Below are positions 9,348-20,288 of a DNA stretch of 64,000 nt, piece by piece. The notes beneath the pieces were generated by a model, which saw only the letters and a list, made by a program, of their open reading frames with translations, was not told where the DNA came from and did not search any database. The position numbers and the translations under genes were made by a program. Origin of the DNA: Gammaproteobacteria bacterium. GTDB taxonomy: Bacteria > Pseudomonadota > Gammaproteobacteria > SZUA-152. Each line of letters opens with the position of its first letter. The first letter of the stretch is position 1. The stretch is from positions 1-64,000 of the forward strand of contig DROS01000036.1 of assembly GCA_011321815.1 (NCBI GenBank), in the 5' to 3' direction.

Positions 9348-9771
9348 AGGCGAGTGCTTCCACTGAGCCAATATTGTTGCGCCGCCCTTTATAGATAGAG
9401 CACATTTCATATTTTACATTGAGTATGACCTCCGCCCCGGATGCTTTGGCTTCTTCTTTCATTCTCAATATGGCTTCTCTGCGTGCCCGGTCAATCAGTG
9501 TCTCGTAGGGGGTGACACGCCCACCCACAAGATTGCGTAGCCCGGCGACGAATCGTTTGAAATAATCCACGGAGATCACAACATTGCCGTTGACCAGAAA
9601 GGTTTCATGGTCTGAGGAAAAAGGGGAGGGGATGATTCTGGTTTGTATAATCAGGAGATCTTTAAAGGCTTGTTCGCGTTTACGGATAGAGCGGTAGTGG
9701 CGGCGTTCAAACCATTGGCCAAACCCGTATCCAAGGGCTAACAGCGTTAAAAATGTAATAATATCAAACAT
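9271..9771 (-). CDS. YbjQ-like (DUF74) protein with an N-terminal membrane anchor
   Basis: 166 residues. A membrane helix at 2-18 (FDIITFLTLLALGYGFG) is followed by a basic linker and a DUF74/YbjQ-type domain, in which DRARREAILRMKEEAKASGAEV and the final strand ALAYGTAFLR are the recognisable parts. The family forms a pentameric heavy-metal-binding-like fold of unknown function. It lies between a second YbjQ-type gene (5 bases upstream) and the M48 protease (overlapping downstream), so the three are probably one operon. Confidence 0.72.
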   Translation of the reverse strand: MFDIITFLTLLALGYGFGQWFERRHYRSIRKREQAFKDLLIIQTRIIPSPFSSDHETFLVNGNVVISVDYFKRFVAGLRNLVGGRVTPYETLIDRARREAILRMKEEAKASGAEVILNVKYEMCSIYKGRRNNIGSVEALAYGTAFLRKKTAPEETDPGYLKPTAR

Positions 9772-9776
9772 GGTAT

Positions 9777-10091
9777 TTATTCCATGACGACTGCGCTGCC
9801 GTAGGCGAAAAGTTCAGCGGCTCCCGATGTTATTGATGATGTTGAGAAACGCACGTTGAGTACCGCATTGGCGCCAATGGAGCTGGCCTGTTCAGTCATT
9901 CTGGCAATGGCTTCTTCACGGGCGTCTTGTAATAGCTCGGTATAACCCTTGAGTTCCCCGCCAAAAATATTTTTCAGTCCCGCCATAATGTCGCGGCCAA
10001 CATGTTTGGAACGGACAGTGCTGCCTTGTACCAACCCCAGATGTTTGGAGATGCGCTTGCCGGGGACCAGTTCAAGATTTGTTATCATCAT
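9777..10091 (-). CDS. ybjQ: YbjQ family protein (UPF0145, DUF74)
   Basis: A 104-residue cytosolic protein with the full family pattern: a start with LELVPGKRI, GLVQGSTVRSKHVGRDI, AGLKNIFGGELKGYTELL, AREEAIARM, GANAVLNVRF, and a final strand ELFAYGSAVV. The start at 10091 is supported by GAGGATA 8 bases upstream; the longer frame to 10142 has no family support. The function of YbjQ is unknown. Confidence 0.88.
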   Translation of the reverse strand: MMITNLELVPGKRISKHLGLVQGSTVRSKHVGRDIMAGLKNIFGGELKGYTELLQDAREEAIARMTEQASSIGANAVLNVRFSTSSITSGAAELFAYGSAVVME

Positions 10092-10140
10092 TAGGGTATC
10101 CTCGTTAAACCAGTTATTTGTGAACCATACCAGAACTGAC

Positions 10141-10174
10141 AAAAAAGGCGCATAGGAAAATTCTGTGCGCCTTT
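10141..10174 (-). terminator. Intrinsic terminator downstream of hemE
   Basis: On the minus strand AAAGGCGCA (10174-10166) and TGCGCCTTT (10152-10144) form a perfect 9-bp stem with a 13-base loop, followed by further Ts (10143-10141). It lies about 140 bases after the hemE stop and before the ybjQ gene. Confidence 0.7.
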
Positions 10175-10186
10175 GTTTTAGTGCAA

Positions 10187-10207
10187 AGGGTGGGCAATGC
10201 CCACCCT
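10187..10207. repeat. REP-like palindrome
   Basis: AGGGTGGGCA and TGCCCACCCT are perfect 10-base arms around a single A. Palindromes of this GGGTGGGCA type are common dispersed intergenic elements in proteobacteria. No gene overlaps it. Confidence 0.65.
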
Positions 10208-10236
10208 ACGAACTTACCGCCATGACGCGCTACAGT

Positions 10237-10305
10237 ATGAGGAAACAAGAAACATGGTGTTTATTGCACAGAGCCGCAGAGTTTTTATTGGTTTTTCTCC
10301 GTGCT
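10237..10305. repeat. Dispersed repeat, copy 2
   Basis: Contains the 18-base sequence TTTATTGGTTTTTCTCCG (10284-10301) shared exactly with 8293-8310, preceded by a CACAGAG..GCAGAG tract and by AACAAGAAACATGG, which echoes the flank of copy 1. It abuts the 3' end of hemE. Confidence 0.65.
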
Positions 10306-10310
10306 GTTTT

Positions 10311-11375
10311 TTATTTATGGTACTGCGCACTCAGTTCATGCACTGCGTTAATAAACGCACCTACATTTTCAGGGTCGATTTTCGGATGAATACCATGGCC
10401 GAGGTTGAACACATGGCCGTTGCCCTTGCCATAACTGGCCAGTACGTTACCCACTTCCTCACGGATGCGTTCCGGGTTGGAATAAAGAATGCACGGGTCC
10501 ATGTTGCCTTGCAGGGCAATGTTGTCGCCAGCGAGCTTGCGGGCATCGCTAAGGTCTATGGTCCAGTCCACGCCGAGACAGTCGGCACCGGTGGCGGCCA
10601 TCTTGTCCAGCCATTGTCCACCGCCTTTGGTGAAGAGAATGACCGGAACTTTGCGGCCATCGGCTTCGCGGGTGAGGCCATCGATGATTTGCTGCATGTA
10701 GCGCAATGAGAATTCTTGATAATCGCGCGGGGTAAGTACGCCGCCCCAGGTATCAAAAATCTGCACGGCTTGTGCGCCTGCGGCGATTTGTCCGTTGAGG
10801 TATGAAATAACGGATTTTGCCAGCTTGTCGAGCAGTTGATGCAGGGTGTCAGGCTGGTCAAACAGCATGCCTTTGATGTTGCCGTATTCTTTGGTGCCGC
10901 CGCCTTCCACCATGTAGGTGGCCAGTGTCCACGGGCTGCCGGAAAAGCCGATGAGCGGTACACGGCCATCCAGTTCTTTGCGTATGGTGCGTACAGCGTT
11001 CATTACATATTGCAGTTCGCCTTCGGGCTCGGGGATGGGCAGGTTTTTCACATCCGCTGCGCTGCGCACGGGGTGGGCAAACTGTGGGCCGTGGCCGGTG
11101 TTGAACGTCAGCCCCAGGCCCATGGCGTCGGGAATGGTGAGAATGTCGGAAAACAGGATGGCGGCATCCAGTGGATAGCGCTCCAGTGGCTGGATGGTCA
11201 CTTCGCAAGCCAGTTCGGCGTTGCGGCACAGGTCCATGAAGCTGCCTGCTTTTTTACGGGTGGCGCGATATTCGGGCAGGTAGCGTCCGGCCTGACGCAT
11301 CATCCATACGGGAGTGACATCGACAGGTTCACGGTTCAAGGCGCGCAGAAAACGATCATTTTTTAATGTTGTCAT
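10311..11375 (-). CDS. hemE: Uroporphyrinogen decarboxylase
   Basis: Decarboxylates the four acetate side chains of uroporphyrinogen III to coproporphyrinogen III in heme synthesis; cytosolic homodimer. 354 residues, the usual length. The N-terminal signature [16 protein letters not shown] (with the catalytic-site arginines) and the second signature region [18 protein letters not shown] are both intact, and the end has [15 protein letters not shown]. It lies downstream of gltD on the same strand, the gltB-gltD-hemE order seen in pseudomonads and relatives, but a large inverted repeat separates it from gltD. Confidence 0.96.
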   Translation of the reverse strand: MTTLKNDRFLRALNREPVDVTPVWMMRQAGRYLPEYRATRKKAGSFMDLCRNAELACEVTIQPLERYPLDAAILFSDILTIPDAMGLGLTFNTGHGPQFAHPVRSAADVKNLPIPEPEGELQYVMNAVRTIRKELDGRVPLIGFSGSPWTLATYMVEGGGTKEYGNIKGMLFDQPDTLHQLLDKLAKSVISYLNGQIAAGAQAVQIFDTWGGVLTPRDYQEFSLRYMQQIIDGLTREADGRKVPVILFTKGGGQWLDKMAATGADCLGVDWTIDLSDARKLAGDNIALQGNMDPCILYSNPERIREEVGNVLASYGKGNGHVFNLGHGIHPKIDPENVGAFINAVHELSAQYHK

Positions 11376-11388
11376 GTTTTGTGTTTTT

Positions 11389-11480
11389 AACGCAGAGGCC
11401 GCAGAGGCGCAAAGGCACAGAGAAAAAGAAAATGATTTTCAAAAATCTCTGCGTCTCTGTGTCTCTGCGATCTCTGCGTT
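11389..11480. repeat. Long GCAGAG-type inverted repeat between gltD and hemE
   Basis: AACGCAGAGGCCGCAGAG and following purine-rich sequence (11389-11422) pairs imperfectly with TCTCTGCG repeats ending CTCTGCGTT (11447-11480). The repeat unit CGCAGAG occurs several times in each arm. It is the same motif as the repeats near 8.3 and 10.3 kb. It could form a long hairpin in the gltD-hemE mRNA and act as a processing or attenuation point. Confidence 0.7.
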
Positions 11481-11485
11481 TCTCC

Positions 11486-12895
<1,410 letters not shown>

Positions 12896-12910
12896 TTAAC
12901 TTTTGATTGT

Positions 12911-12983
12911 AGGTTGGTGGTGAGCTTGCGAACCCCAACGTTATGCACCGATTTGTTGGGGTTCGCTACGCTCACCCCAACCT
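12911..12983. repeat. Inverted repeat of the GGTTGGGGTGAGC type between gltB and gltD
   Basis: Arms 12911-12939 and 12955-12983 are about 29 bases each and complementary except for a few positions (core CGAACCCCAAC / GTTGGGGTTCG). This is a widely dispersed intergenic palindrome in gammaproteobacteria. Its position between two genes whose products are needed in equal amounts suggests it is tolerated, or acts in mRNA processing rather than termination. Confidence 0.75.
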
Positions 12984-13007
12984 GCCTTCTATTTTCTCGC
13001 TACTATT

Positions 13008-16000
13008 TCAGGCTGCCCGACGTTGCAGGTCATCAATCAATGAGGTCAATGCTGCCGCCTTGGGTTTGACTAACCAGAATTTGCCCACCATGTCGGCAAA
13101 GTTGTCGAGAATGTGTTGTCCCCATTCGCTGCCGGTTTCGTCAACAAACTCCTGAATCGTGTCACGCAGGTGCTTGGCGTGGGAGTCCATGTCTTCGGTG
13201 TTCACACGATGGATTTCGATGAGTTCATGATTGTAGTTATCGACAAACTGTTTGTTTTGGTCCAGCACATAGGCAAACCCGCCGGTCATGCCCGCGCCGA
13301 AGTTGACGCCGGTGGGGCCGAGTACGGTGACAAACCCGCCGGTCATATATTCACAACCGTGGTCGCCGATACCTTCCACTACGCTATGGGCGCCGGAGTT
13401 ACGCACGGCAAAACGTTCACCGGCCAGACCCGCAGCAAACAGTTTTCCGCCTGTGGCGCCATACAGGCAGGTGTTGCCGATGATGGTGGTTTTATTGGAT
13501 TTGAAATGGCTGCCGCCGGGTGGATGAATCACCAGCTTGCCGCCCGCCATGCCTTTGCCCACATAATCGTTGGCATCGCCCGCGAGGTGTATGTGCAATC
13601 CTCCGGCATTCCACACCCCGAAGCTTTGTCCGGCAGAGCCTGTGAGTTTGAGCTGTATGGGGTTTTTATCCATGCCCAGATTGCCATGACGTACCGCGAT
13701 TTCACCCGACAGGCGCGCACCGATGGAGCGGTCAGTATTTTTGACGGTGTAACTGAATTCACCACCGGTTTTGTTTTCGATGGCAGACAAGGCATCGGCC
13801 ACCATTTGCTCGGCCAGTTCGCCTTTGTCGAAGGGTTCGTTTTTCTCGCTGATGCAGTACTGCGGTTTGTCCGCAGCGACGCCGCCATCCGACAGGATGG
13901 GGGATAAATCCAGACGTTTCTGCTTGCTGGTTGTGCCTTCGATGGCTTTCAGAAGATCAGTACGGCCAATGAGGTCTTGCAGTTTACGCACCCCCAGGCT
14001 GGCCATGATTTCACGCGCCTCTTCCGTGATGAAACGGAAGTAGTGAGTGACCATGTCCACTTCACCGATGAAGTATTTGGAACGCAGCACGTTGTTTTGT
14101 GTTGCCACGCCCGTGGCGCAGTTGTTCAGGTGACAGATGCGCAGAAACTTGCAGCCCATGGCCACCATGGGGCCGGTGCCAAAGCCAAAGCTTTCGGCAC
14201 CGAGGATGGCGGCTTTCACCACGTCCAGACCGGTTTTGAGGCCGCCATCGGTTTGCAGGCGAATCTTGCCGCGCAAATCGTTGGCGCGCAAAATCTGATG
14301 GGTTTCGGTGAGGCCCAGCTCCCACGGACTGCCTGCGTATTTCACCGAGGCCAGCGGGCTGGCTGCGGTGCCGCCGTCATAACCAGAAATAGTAATCAGG
14401 TCTGCATAGGCTTTGGCGACGCCAGCGGCAATGGTGCCCACACCGGCTTCGGCCACCAGCTTCACCGATACCAGACCATCGGGATTGACCTGTTTGAGAT
14501 CGTAGATCAGCTGTGACAAATCCTCGATGGAATAAATATCGTGATGTGGCGGTGGGGAAATCAGCGATACGCCGGGTTTGCAGTAACGTAACTCGGCAAT
14601 CAGTTTATTGACTTTTTGTCCGGGTAACTGTCCGCCTTCACCGGGTTTGGCGCCCTGGGCGACTTTGATCTGCATGACTTCAGCAGAACGCAGATAGGCC
14701 GGTGTGACGCCGAAACGGCCGGAGGCCACTTGTTTGATTTTGGAGCGTTTATCGGTACCGTAACGTTTGGGGTCTTCTCCCCCTTCACCGGAATTGGAGC
14801 GTGCGCCGAGACGGTTCATGGCCATGGCCAGCGTTTCATGTGCCTCGGGCGACAGTGCCCCCAATGACATGGCTGCCGAATCAAAACGTTTGACGATTTC
14901 CGACATGGGCTCCACTTCATCAATGGAGATCGGCTCAATGTCCGAGCGCAATTTCAGCATGTCACGTAACGCCAGCGTCGGGCGCTCATTAACCAGTGTT
15001 GCGTATTCCCGATAGGCGCTTTCGTCACCGGTTTTTACCGCACGTTGCAAAGCCTGCACGACATCCGGATTGTAGGCATGCTCTTCACCGCCATGGACAA
15101 ACTTGAGCAAACCACCTTGTTCAATATTCTTGCGGCTGTTCCAGGCCAGCTTGCTCAGGGCACGCTGGTCAAGATCGAGGTCTTCAAAATGTGCGCCTTG
15201 CAAACGGTTGGTGGTGCCGGTGAAACACAGGTCCACCACGTCCTGATGCAGACCAACGGACTCAAACAATTGCGCACCGCGATAACTGGAAATAGTGGAT
15301 ATTCCCATTTTCGAGATGACTTTAAACAGCCCCTTGTTAATACCTTTGCGGTATTGGTGCATCAGCTCGGCACAGTTGGCTTCAGGAATTTCGCCGGTGC
15401 GTTGCATATCCTGAATACAGGCATAGGCCAGATACGGGTAGACCGCCGTGGCACCATAACCAATCAGTGTGGCAATGTGATGCGGGTCACGGGCAGTGCC
15501 GGTTTCCACGATGATATTGGCATCACAACGCAGACCTTCACGAATCAGGCGATGATGCACGGCACCTGTGGCCAGCAAGGCATGCACGGGCACCCGGCCG
15601 GAAGCAATATTGCGATCAGACAACACCAACAGCACGTTGCCATCATTTACCGCCGCCACGGCCTGATCAGTGATGCGTATGATGGCCGTTTGCAAATCAC
15701 TGTCTGTATCGTAATGCAGGTCGATGCGGGTACTGGCATAGTGGCTGTCATCCAGCCCGGTGAGTTGGTCAAACTTGGTGGTAGACAACACCGGCGAATT
15801 CATCAACAGACGCCTGGCATGCTCGGCAGACTCTTCAAACATGTTCATTTCGCGGCCAAAGCAGGTTTCCAGCGACATGACGATCTGCTCACGAATCGGG
15901 TCGATGGGCGGATTGGTCACCTGCGCAAACTGTTGGCGGAAATAGTCATACAACGAGCGTATTTTTTGTGACAACACCGGCATGGGGGTATCGTCACCCA

Positions 16001-17507
16001 TGGAACCGATGGCCTCCTGACCCGCCTCGGCCAATACACGCAGCACCTGATCACGCTCTTCAAAGCTCACCTGAAACAGCTTCTGATAAATATCCAGCGC
16101 CTTGTCGTCCATGGGCAGACCACAGATTTCACCGTCCAGCGAGGTGGTGATGCGCTGGGCGCCCGCAGTAAGCCACTGCTTGTAAGGCTGCGCATCTTTC
16201 AGCTGGGCATCCACATCTTCCGGCAACAACAGCTCACCCGTCTCGGTATCAGCAGCCAGCATCTGACCGGGCTTCAAACGCCCCTTGGCCACCACATCTT
16301 CCGGCTTGTAATCATAAACACCAATTTCCGAAGCCAAAGTAATGTGGCGGTCTTTGGTGATCACCCAGCGCGCAGGACGCAAGCCATTGCGGTCCGTCGA
16401 GCACGCAGCATAACGGCCATCAGTCATCACGATACCAGCCGGGCCATCCCAAGGCTCCATATGCATGGAGTTGTACTCGTAAAAAGCACGCAGATCAGCA
16501 TCCATATTAGTGACATTTTGCCAGGCGGGCGGCACCAGCAAACGCATGGCACGGAAAATATCCATACCACCCGCCAGCAAGGCTTCCAGCATATTATCCA
16601 TGGAATTGGAATCCGAACCGGATGCCGATACCAGCGGACGCACATCGGCCATGGGAATGGCTGGGGTTTCAAATTTGTGGCCACGGGCAACAGACCAATT
16701 GCGATTGCCCTGTATCGTATTGATCTCACCGTTGTGAGCGAGATAGCGGAACGGCTGGGCCAGACGCCACTGCGGCCAGGTATTGGTGGAAAAACGCTGA
16801 TGAAACACCGCGATGGCTGTTTCCATGCGTTTGTCTTCCAGGTCGGTGTAAAATTCCGGCAGATGCGCAGGCATCACCAGACCTTTATAGGAGATCACCC
16901 GCGAAGACAGACTGGGGATGTAAAACACATCATCATGGGGCTCAATAGCCTTCTCGCAACGGCGGCGGGCAATATAAAGGTGTTGCTCAAAACTTACGGC
17001 ATCCATTTCGCCCGGCGCATTCACAAAAATCTGCTCGATAACCGGTAAAGAAGCCAAAGCCTCATCACCGCAGGCCGCAGTATCGGTGGGCACCGTACGC
17101 CAACCCAACACCTCCAGACCTTCCGTACGCAGCTCCGTTTCCAACCGCGCACGCGCGGCATTGGCAAGGGCATCATCGGTATTGAGGAACACCATGCCCA
17201 CTGCATAATGCGTGGCCAGCGTGAACCCCAACTCATCAGCGCACAAACGCAGAAAACCATCGGGCTTCTTCATCAGTAAGCCACAACCATCACCGGTTTT
17301 CCCATCAGCAGCCACCGCACCGCGATGGGTCAGACGCGCCAGGGCGCCAATGGCGGTTTGCACCAGCCAATGGCTGGGTTGATTGTCCATCTGAGCGATA
17401 AGGCCAAAGCCACAATTGTCTTTTTCAAAACCGGGACGGTAGAGACTGTGGGCACCGGGAGGCTGGTTGAATATTTTTTTCACGCTGTTTTTCACTGATG
17501 TAGTCAC
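13008..17507 (-). CDS. gltB: Glutamate synthase large subunit
   Basis: Converts 2-oxoglutarate and glutamine to two glutamates. 1499 residues. A propeptide of 31 residues precedes the catalytic Cys32 (KDNCGFG) of the type II glutamine amidotransferase domain (to about 430). The central domain follows, then the FMN-binding synthase domain (about 830-1210) with [11 protein letters not shown] and the 3Fe-4S cysteine segment [12 protein letters not shown], and finally the C-terminal GXGXG beta-helix domain (about 1260-1480; repeated GG..G turns such as [11 protein letters not shown] and [11 protein letters not shown]). No lesions were seen across 4.5 kb. The upstream neighbour is accessory DNA rather than a conserved partner. 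Confidence 0.97.
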   Translation of the reverse strand: MTTSVKNSVKKIFNQPPGAHSLYRPGFEKDNCGFGLIAQMDNQPSHWLVQTAIGALARLTHRGAVAADGKTGDGCGLLMKKPDGFLRLCADELGFTLATHYAVGMVFLNTDDALANAARARLETELRTEGLEVLGWRTVPTDTAACGDEALASLPVIEQIFVNAPGEMDAVSFEQHLYIARRRCEKAIEPHDDVFYIPSLSSRVISYKGLVMPAHLPEFYTDLEDKRMETAIAVFHQRFSTNTWPQWRLAQPFRYLAHNGEINTIQGNRNWSVARGHKFETPAIPMADVRPLVSASGSDSNSMDNMLEALLAGGMDIFRAMRLLVPPAWQNVTNMDADLRAFYEYNSMHMEPWDGPAGIVMTDGRYAACSTDRNGLRPARWVITKDRHITLASEIGVYDYKPEDVVAKGRLKPGQMLAADTETGELLLPEDVDAQLKDAQPYKQWLTAGAQRITTSLDGEICGLPMDDKALDIYQKLFQVSFEERDQVLRVLAEAGQEAIGSMGDDTPMPVLSQKIRSLYDYFRQQFAQVTNPPIDPIREQIVMSLETCFGREMNMFEESAEHARRLLMNSPVLSTTKFDQLTGLDDSHYASTRIDLHYDTDSDLQTAIIRITDQAVAAVNDGNVLLVLSDRNIASGRVPVHALLATGAVHHRLIREGLRCDANIIVETGTARDPHHIATLIGYGATAVYPYLAYACIQDMQRTGEIPEANCAELMHQYRKGINKGLFKVISKMGISTISSYRGAQLFESVGLHQDVVDLCFTGTTNRLQGAHFEDLDLDQRALSKLAWNSRKNIEQGGLLKFVHGGEEHAYNPDVVQALQRAVKTGDESAYREYATLVNERPTLALRDMLKLRSDIEPISIDEVEPMSEIVKRFDSAAMSLGALSPEAHETLAMAMNRLGARSNSGEGGEDPKRYGTDKRSKIKQVASGRFGVTPAYLRSAEVMQIKVAQGAKPGEGGQLPGQKVNKLIAELRYCKPGVSLISPPPHHDIYSIEDLSQLIYDLKQVNPDGLVSVKLVAEAGVGTIAAGVAKAYADLITISGYDGGTAASPLASVKYAGSPWELGLTETHQILRANDLRGKIRLQTDGGLKTGLDVVKAAILGAESFGFGTGPMVAMGCKFLRICHLNNCATGVATQNNVLRSKYFIGEVDMVTHYFRFITEEAREIMASLGVRKLQDLIGRTDLLKAIEGTTSKQKRLDLSPILSDGGVAADKPQYCISEKNEPFDKGELAEQMVADALSAIENKTGGEFSYTVKNTDRSIGARLSGEIAVRHGNLGMDKNPIQLKLTGSAGQSFGVWNAGGLHIHLAGDANDYVGKGMAGGKLVIHPPGGSHFKSNKTTIIGNTCLYGATGGKLFAAGLAGERFAVRNSGAHSVVEGIGDHGCEYMTGGFVTVLGPTGVNFGAGMTGGFAYVLDQNKQFVDNYNHELIEIHRVNTEDMDSHAKHLRDTIQEFVDETGSEWGQHILDNFADMVGKFWLVKPKAAALTSLIDDLQRRAA

Positions 17508-18488
17508 AACTCGGGTTGTTTATTCAAATTACCGACAACGGCAATATTGTTTTTATAATCAATTGGATAAGGCCGTTTCCAGCGCACAACCAATACTTTG
17601 CCACAGGCAAAATGGCCCAGCATTATACCGGCGCGCCAGATTGGGTTCAATGCGGCGAAAAATCAGTGTTTGTGGGGGCTTTGTTGAATCGGGAAATTGC
17701 AGGAGTGTTTGAAATGATACCAAGAGCAGTGAATGGGTATCTATCTGGAGAAAATGCATCCCGAGAATGAAGGAAGGCATGAAGTAGAAGAAGATGTATT
17801 CTCTCAGTCAACAGCAAAGAAAGCGAGTGACTGGTGAAAATATAGGCAAGCCTGATCTGTCGGTAGTTTTGTTGAAAATTACCGGTAATATTTATGGTTA
17901 TGGTTATGGTTATGGGCATTGGCCTGGCTGTTATGTTGATGTCCGTGAAAGTTTGAATACGGATAATGCGCGTTAAAGTGACGTGTTTGGCTATGTATTT
18001 TGTACTTTGATGTCGACTTGGCGTTAGCCACAAAAGGGGACTTGTATGCATGATTATTCAATTGATAAGCACCCGAAAGAAAAAATTCTTTTCTTTTTTT
18101 GGCGCTAATCGCGATTACAACGGATATTGGCCGCTTGTTTAGACTATTGTCATAATTTACAAGCTGATTCAGTTTTAAGAAACATCAATTGATGTGCCTG
18201 ATGCCCACAGAAAAGTATTCTCAGAAGGTCATGCGACTGTATCCGGTTTAAATCAGCTAACATCGGAGCTTGAGAGCCTTTCAAATGATGTATTGAGAGA
18301 AAACTACCGGTCGTTCAAAAAGCTTGCAGAAGCAAGGTTGGAATACTAGAAAAATGGCTAATAATCGCATAAACACGGACCGCAAAAAAACAGGGACAGG
18401 CCTTGCAATCAATAAAAATAAGGGGTCAGGACATTTTTTCGCAGTATCCAAAAACTATAATTTGAGCATTAGAAGGAGAAAAGAATAA
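17508..18488. other. Gene-poor, AT-rich region between gltB and brnT
   Basis: It must hold the gltB promoter near its left end. Frames of 60-134 codons on both strands overlap each other and resemble no family. (TTATGG)4 with partial units lies near 17892-17918. From about 18178 to 18350 a plus-strand frame without ATG reads like the end of a real protein (SIDVPDAHRKVFSEG, then LTSELESLSNDVLRENY, ending AEARLEY and TAG at 18348-18350), so it may be the 3' relic of a lost gene. At 18416-18432 AATAAGGGGTCAGGAC resembles flanks seen near IS200-like transposons. Nothing else is clear. Confidence 0.4.
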
Positions 18489-18764
18489 ATGCTGTTTGAA
18501 TGGGAAGATGAGAAAGATCGAATAAATCGCCGCAAACACGACATGCCGTTAAAGGCAGGGATTTCTGATTTTGACGATATTAATGCTATTGAATTCGAGG
18601 ATAATAGATATAATTACAGTGAAAAACGATGGGTTCTCATTGGTCATGATAGTCGTACCAAATTATTATGCGTGGTATATACGATGAAAGAGGTGACAAG
18701 GCTCATATCTGTGCGTAAAGCAATCAAAAAAGAACGCGATTTGTATTATAAAGGAGGATATTAA
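18489..18764 (+). CDS. brnT: BrnT family toxin
   Basis: A 91-residue type II toxin, a RelE-like ribonuclease fold. Family features are the start FEWEDEKDRINRRKHDM, RWVLIGHDSRTKLLCVVYT in the middle and the end RLISVRKAIKKERDLYY, with conserved K, R and H residues thought to serve RNA cleavage. AAGGAGA lies about 9 bases upstream. Its 3' end contains AAAGGAGGATATT, the ribosome-binding site for the antitoxin gene that starts 2 bases after the stop. In known pairs BrnA neutralises BrnT and represses the operon. Here brnA is frameshifted while brnT is intact. Confidence 0.88.
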   Translation: MLFEWEDEKDRINRRKHDMPLKAGISDFDDINAIEFEDNRYNYSEKRWVLIGHDSRTKLLCVVYTMKEVTRLISVRKAIKKERDLYYKGGY

Positions 18765-18766
18765 AT

Positions 18767-18962
18767 ATGGGCAAAATAATCAGAACGGAGCATTCCAAGG
18801 AGAACCCTGTTGATAACAGCGATATTGATTTCACCAAAGCTGATCAGCTGACTGATGAAGAAATGGAAAAAAAGGGCAAAAAGTGATCCCGATTCTCTAC
18901 CGTTTACGGATGAAGAATTAAAGCATATAAAAATTAAAAAGAGGCATAAAAAAGGTGAGTAA
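18767..18962 (+). pseudogene. brnA: brnA antitoxin, frameshifted in a poly-A run
   Basis: Translation from the ATG at 18767 gives 39 residues ending at TGA 18884-18886, reaching FTKADQLTDEEMEKKGKK. Removing one base in the run of seven As (18867-18873) or the adjacent GGG restores the expected BrnA continuation, EMEKKAKSDPDSLPFTDEEL and a basic tail, to a stop at 18960-18962. The DPD..PFTDEEL segment is a BrnA hallmark, which makes the frameshift reading firm. It is either a real inactivation, a homopolymer sequencing error, or a site corrected by transcriptional slippage. No membrane or signal segments. Confidence 0.75.
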
Positions 18963-19590
18963 AATCATTAGAATTAATCACATAAAAGGTACAAATACTG
19001 TTAAAAATAATATAAAGAAAAAAGAAGAATTGTATCTGAATATGCTCTGTCAGTGATTAAAGTTGCTCTTAAAGAGTCAGGCATGAAAGCAGCAGTGATT
19101 ACATCAACACTTAGAACACCCGAAGAACAGGCTGCCATAATGCTTAAAAATGCGAAAATAGATTTAAAAAAAACAGTATCGCTTATATGGAAGAAGCGGT
19201 GATACAGTTTTAAAGATTTATGATGAAAATAAAGGCAAAGCTGATGATGAAATACTTGAATTAATGATTAATCAAATTAACCAGCTGGAAAAGGAAAACC
19301 GCAGAGTTTCAAACCACTGAATTTCTATAGATGACTATAAAAAGAAAAACGTCATTGACATAGGATTAAGTTCAACAAGAAGTGCAAACAAGACATTTTA
19401 TAAGAATAAATTTACAGAAGCATTGGCGAGCCTGGCTAAAGAAGGATACATAGACAGATTTATCGATGAAACAAACAAATCCAATCAATGTTGGCATATC
19501 GAAATCATGCCCAATAAGAAAATTTTAAGTGATTATAATAAAGGATCAATTTTAAGCCAAACAATATTCATTAATGGTAACGCTAAATGA
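18955..19590 (+). pseudogene. Broken M15-like (D,D-peptidase-type) peptidase gene
   Basis: It opens with GTG at 18955, overlapping the brnA end. The coding trace changes frame at a run of six As (19018-19023, one base missing) and again at a run of eight As (19166-19173, one base extra), and has an in-frame TGA at 19318-19320. The assembled trace contains VSEYALSVIKVALKESG, ITSTLRTPEEQAAIM, RRVSNH, then NVIDIGLSSTR and NQCWHIEI. The SNH...D...WHIE spacing resembles the His-Asp-His zinc site of M15/VanY-type peptidoglycan peptidases. There is no signal peptide. The stop overlaps the next start (ATGA), so the two were built as a coupled pair. Confidence 0.55.
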
Positions 19591-20137
19591 AAATATTATT
19601 CCTTTGTTTATTATTTGCTTTACCTATATTTTGCGATGCAAAAGAAATAAGCTGTAAATATAATTCGTCATTTATTGAGGAAACTATTCCAACAGATAGC
19701 AGTATTCAGAGCTTTAAATGGGAGGAAAAATTGATACTGACAGTGATGAGCATATAAAGAAGTTAATAATAACCTATAAAAATAACGATACGGCTATAAT
19801 CGAGCATAAATATTGTGATATTTATAATTTTGAATACATATATTCCACAACCAAAAATCCAGCCTCACTCAAAAAAGAAGATGTTATTAAACGTATTACG
19901 AAAGGGTTCAAACAATCAAAAATAAAACCTGCATTTAGGATCAAGTTGGACAAGATTATTTCGCAAGCACTTAACAAACACGGATACAGTACTAAAGAAT
20001 CTTTTTCTATTGGGCTTCCCGTAGACCAAGTTATATATCATGACAATATAGAATATGGTCTTGAGTATACTCCGGGTAAAAATGGAGTCGCCGCTTCAAC
20101 TCTCATTTTTTACATGTCGATTGGTGGCAATGAGTGA
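19587..20137 (+). pseudogene. Frameshifted exported protein, partner of the peptidase
   Basis: The ATG at 19587 begins a clear signal peptide (MKILFLCLLFALPIFCDAKE). The frame fails at a run of five As (19726-19730) after SIQSFKWEEK. With one extra A it would continue as IDTDSDEHIKKLII for another 139 codons to the stop at 20137. The mature part has two or three cysteines and a C-terminal beta-like stretch (YHDNIEYGLEYTPGKNG). An exported small protein coupled to a leaderless wall peptidase mirrors the amidase/lipoprotein pair at 0.5-1.6 kb. No named family recognised. Confidence 0.55.
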
Positions 20138-20288
20138 TTTAGATTTGACGAATAGAAATAAGAGGAAAGGCATCATTTAATAATAACAAAATTAGAGGGG
20201 GATTAGCTCTCGTATTATGCACTTTCCGCCACTTAAAACTTTTTGTGCTTCCATCACGATCCCCTAAAAATCTATGGTGGCTTTGTGG

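Noticed and set aside
13113..15971. Long plus-strand frames (264, 179 and 308 codons) inside gltB
   Set aside because: They are antisense shadows of gltB, which is intact and strongly recognised; the translations are His/Gly-rich without family character.
17892..17918. TTATGG tandem units as a CRISPR or tandem-repeat gene
   Set aside because: Only about four 6-base units, no spacers and no coding support in any frame.
17647..18061. Asn/His-rich minus-strand frames of 134 and 60 codons upstream of gltB
   Set aside because: They arise from the TTATGG repeat and AT-rich sequence; no ribosome-binding site and no known family.
18866..18884. Slippery A-AAA-AAG heptamer in brnA as a programmed -1 frameshift like dnaX
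   Set aside because: The heptamer is in the correct phase, but a -1 shift leads to a short unrelated tail (GQKVIPILYRLRMKN) and not to the BrnA continuation, which needs +1.
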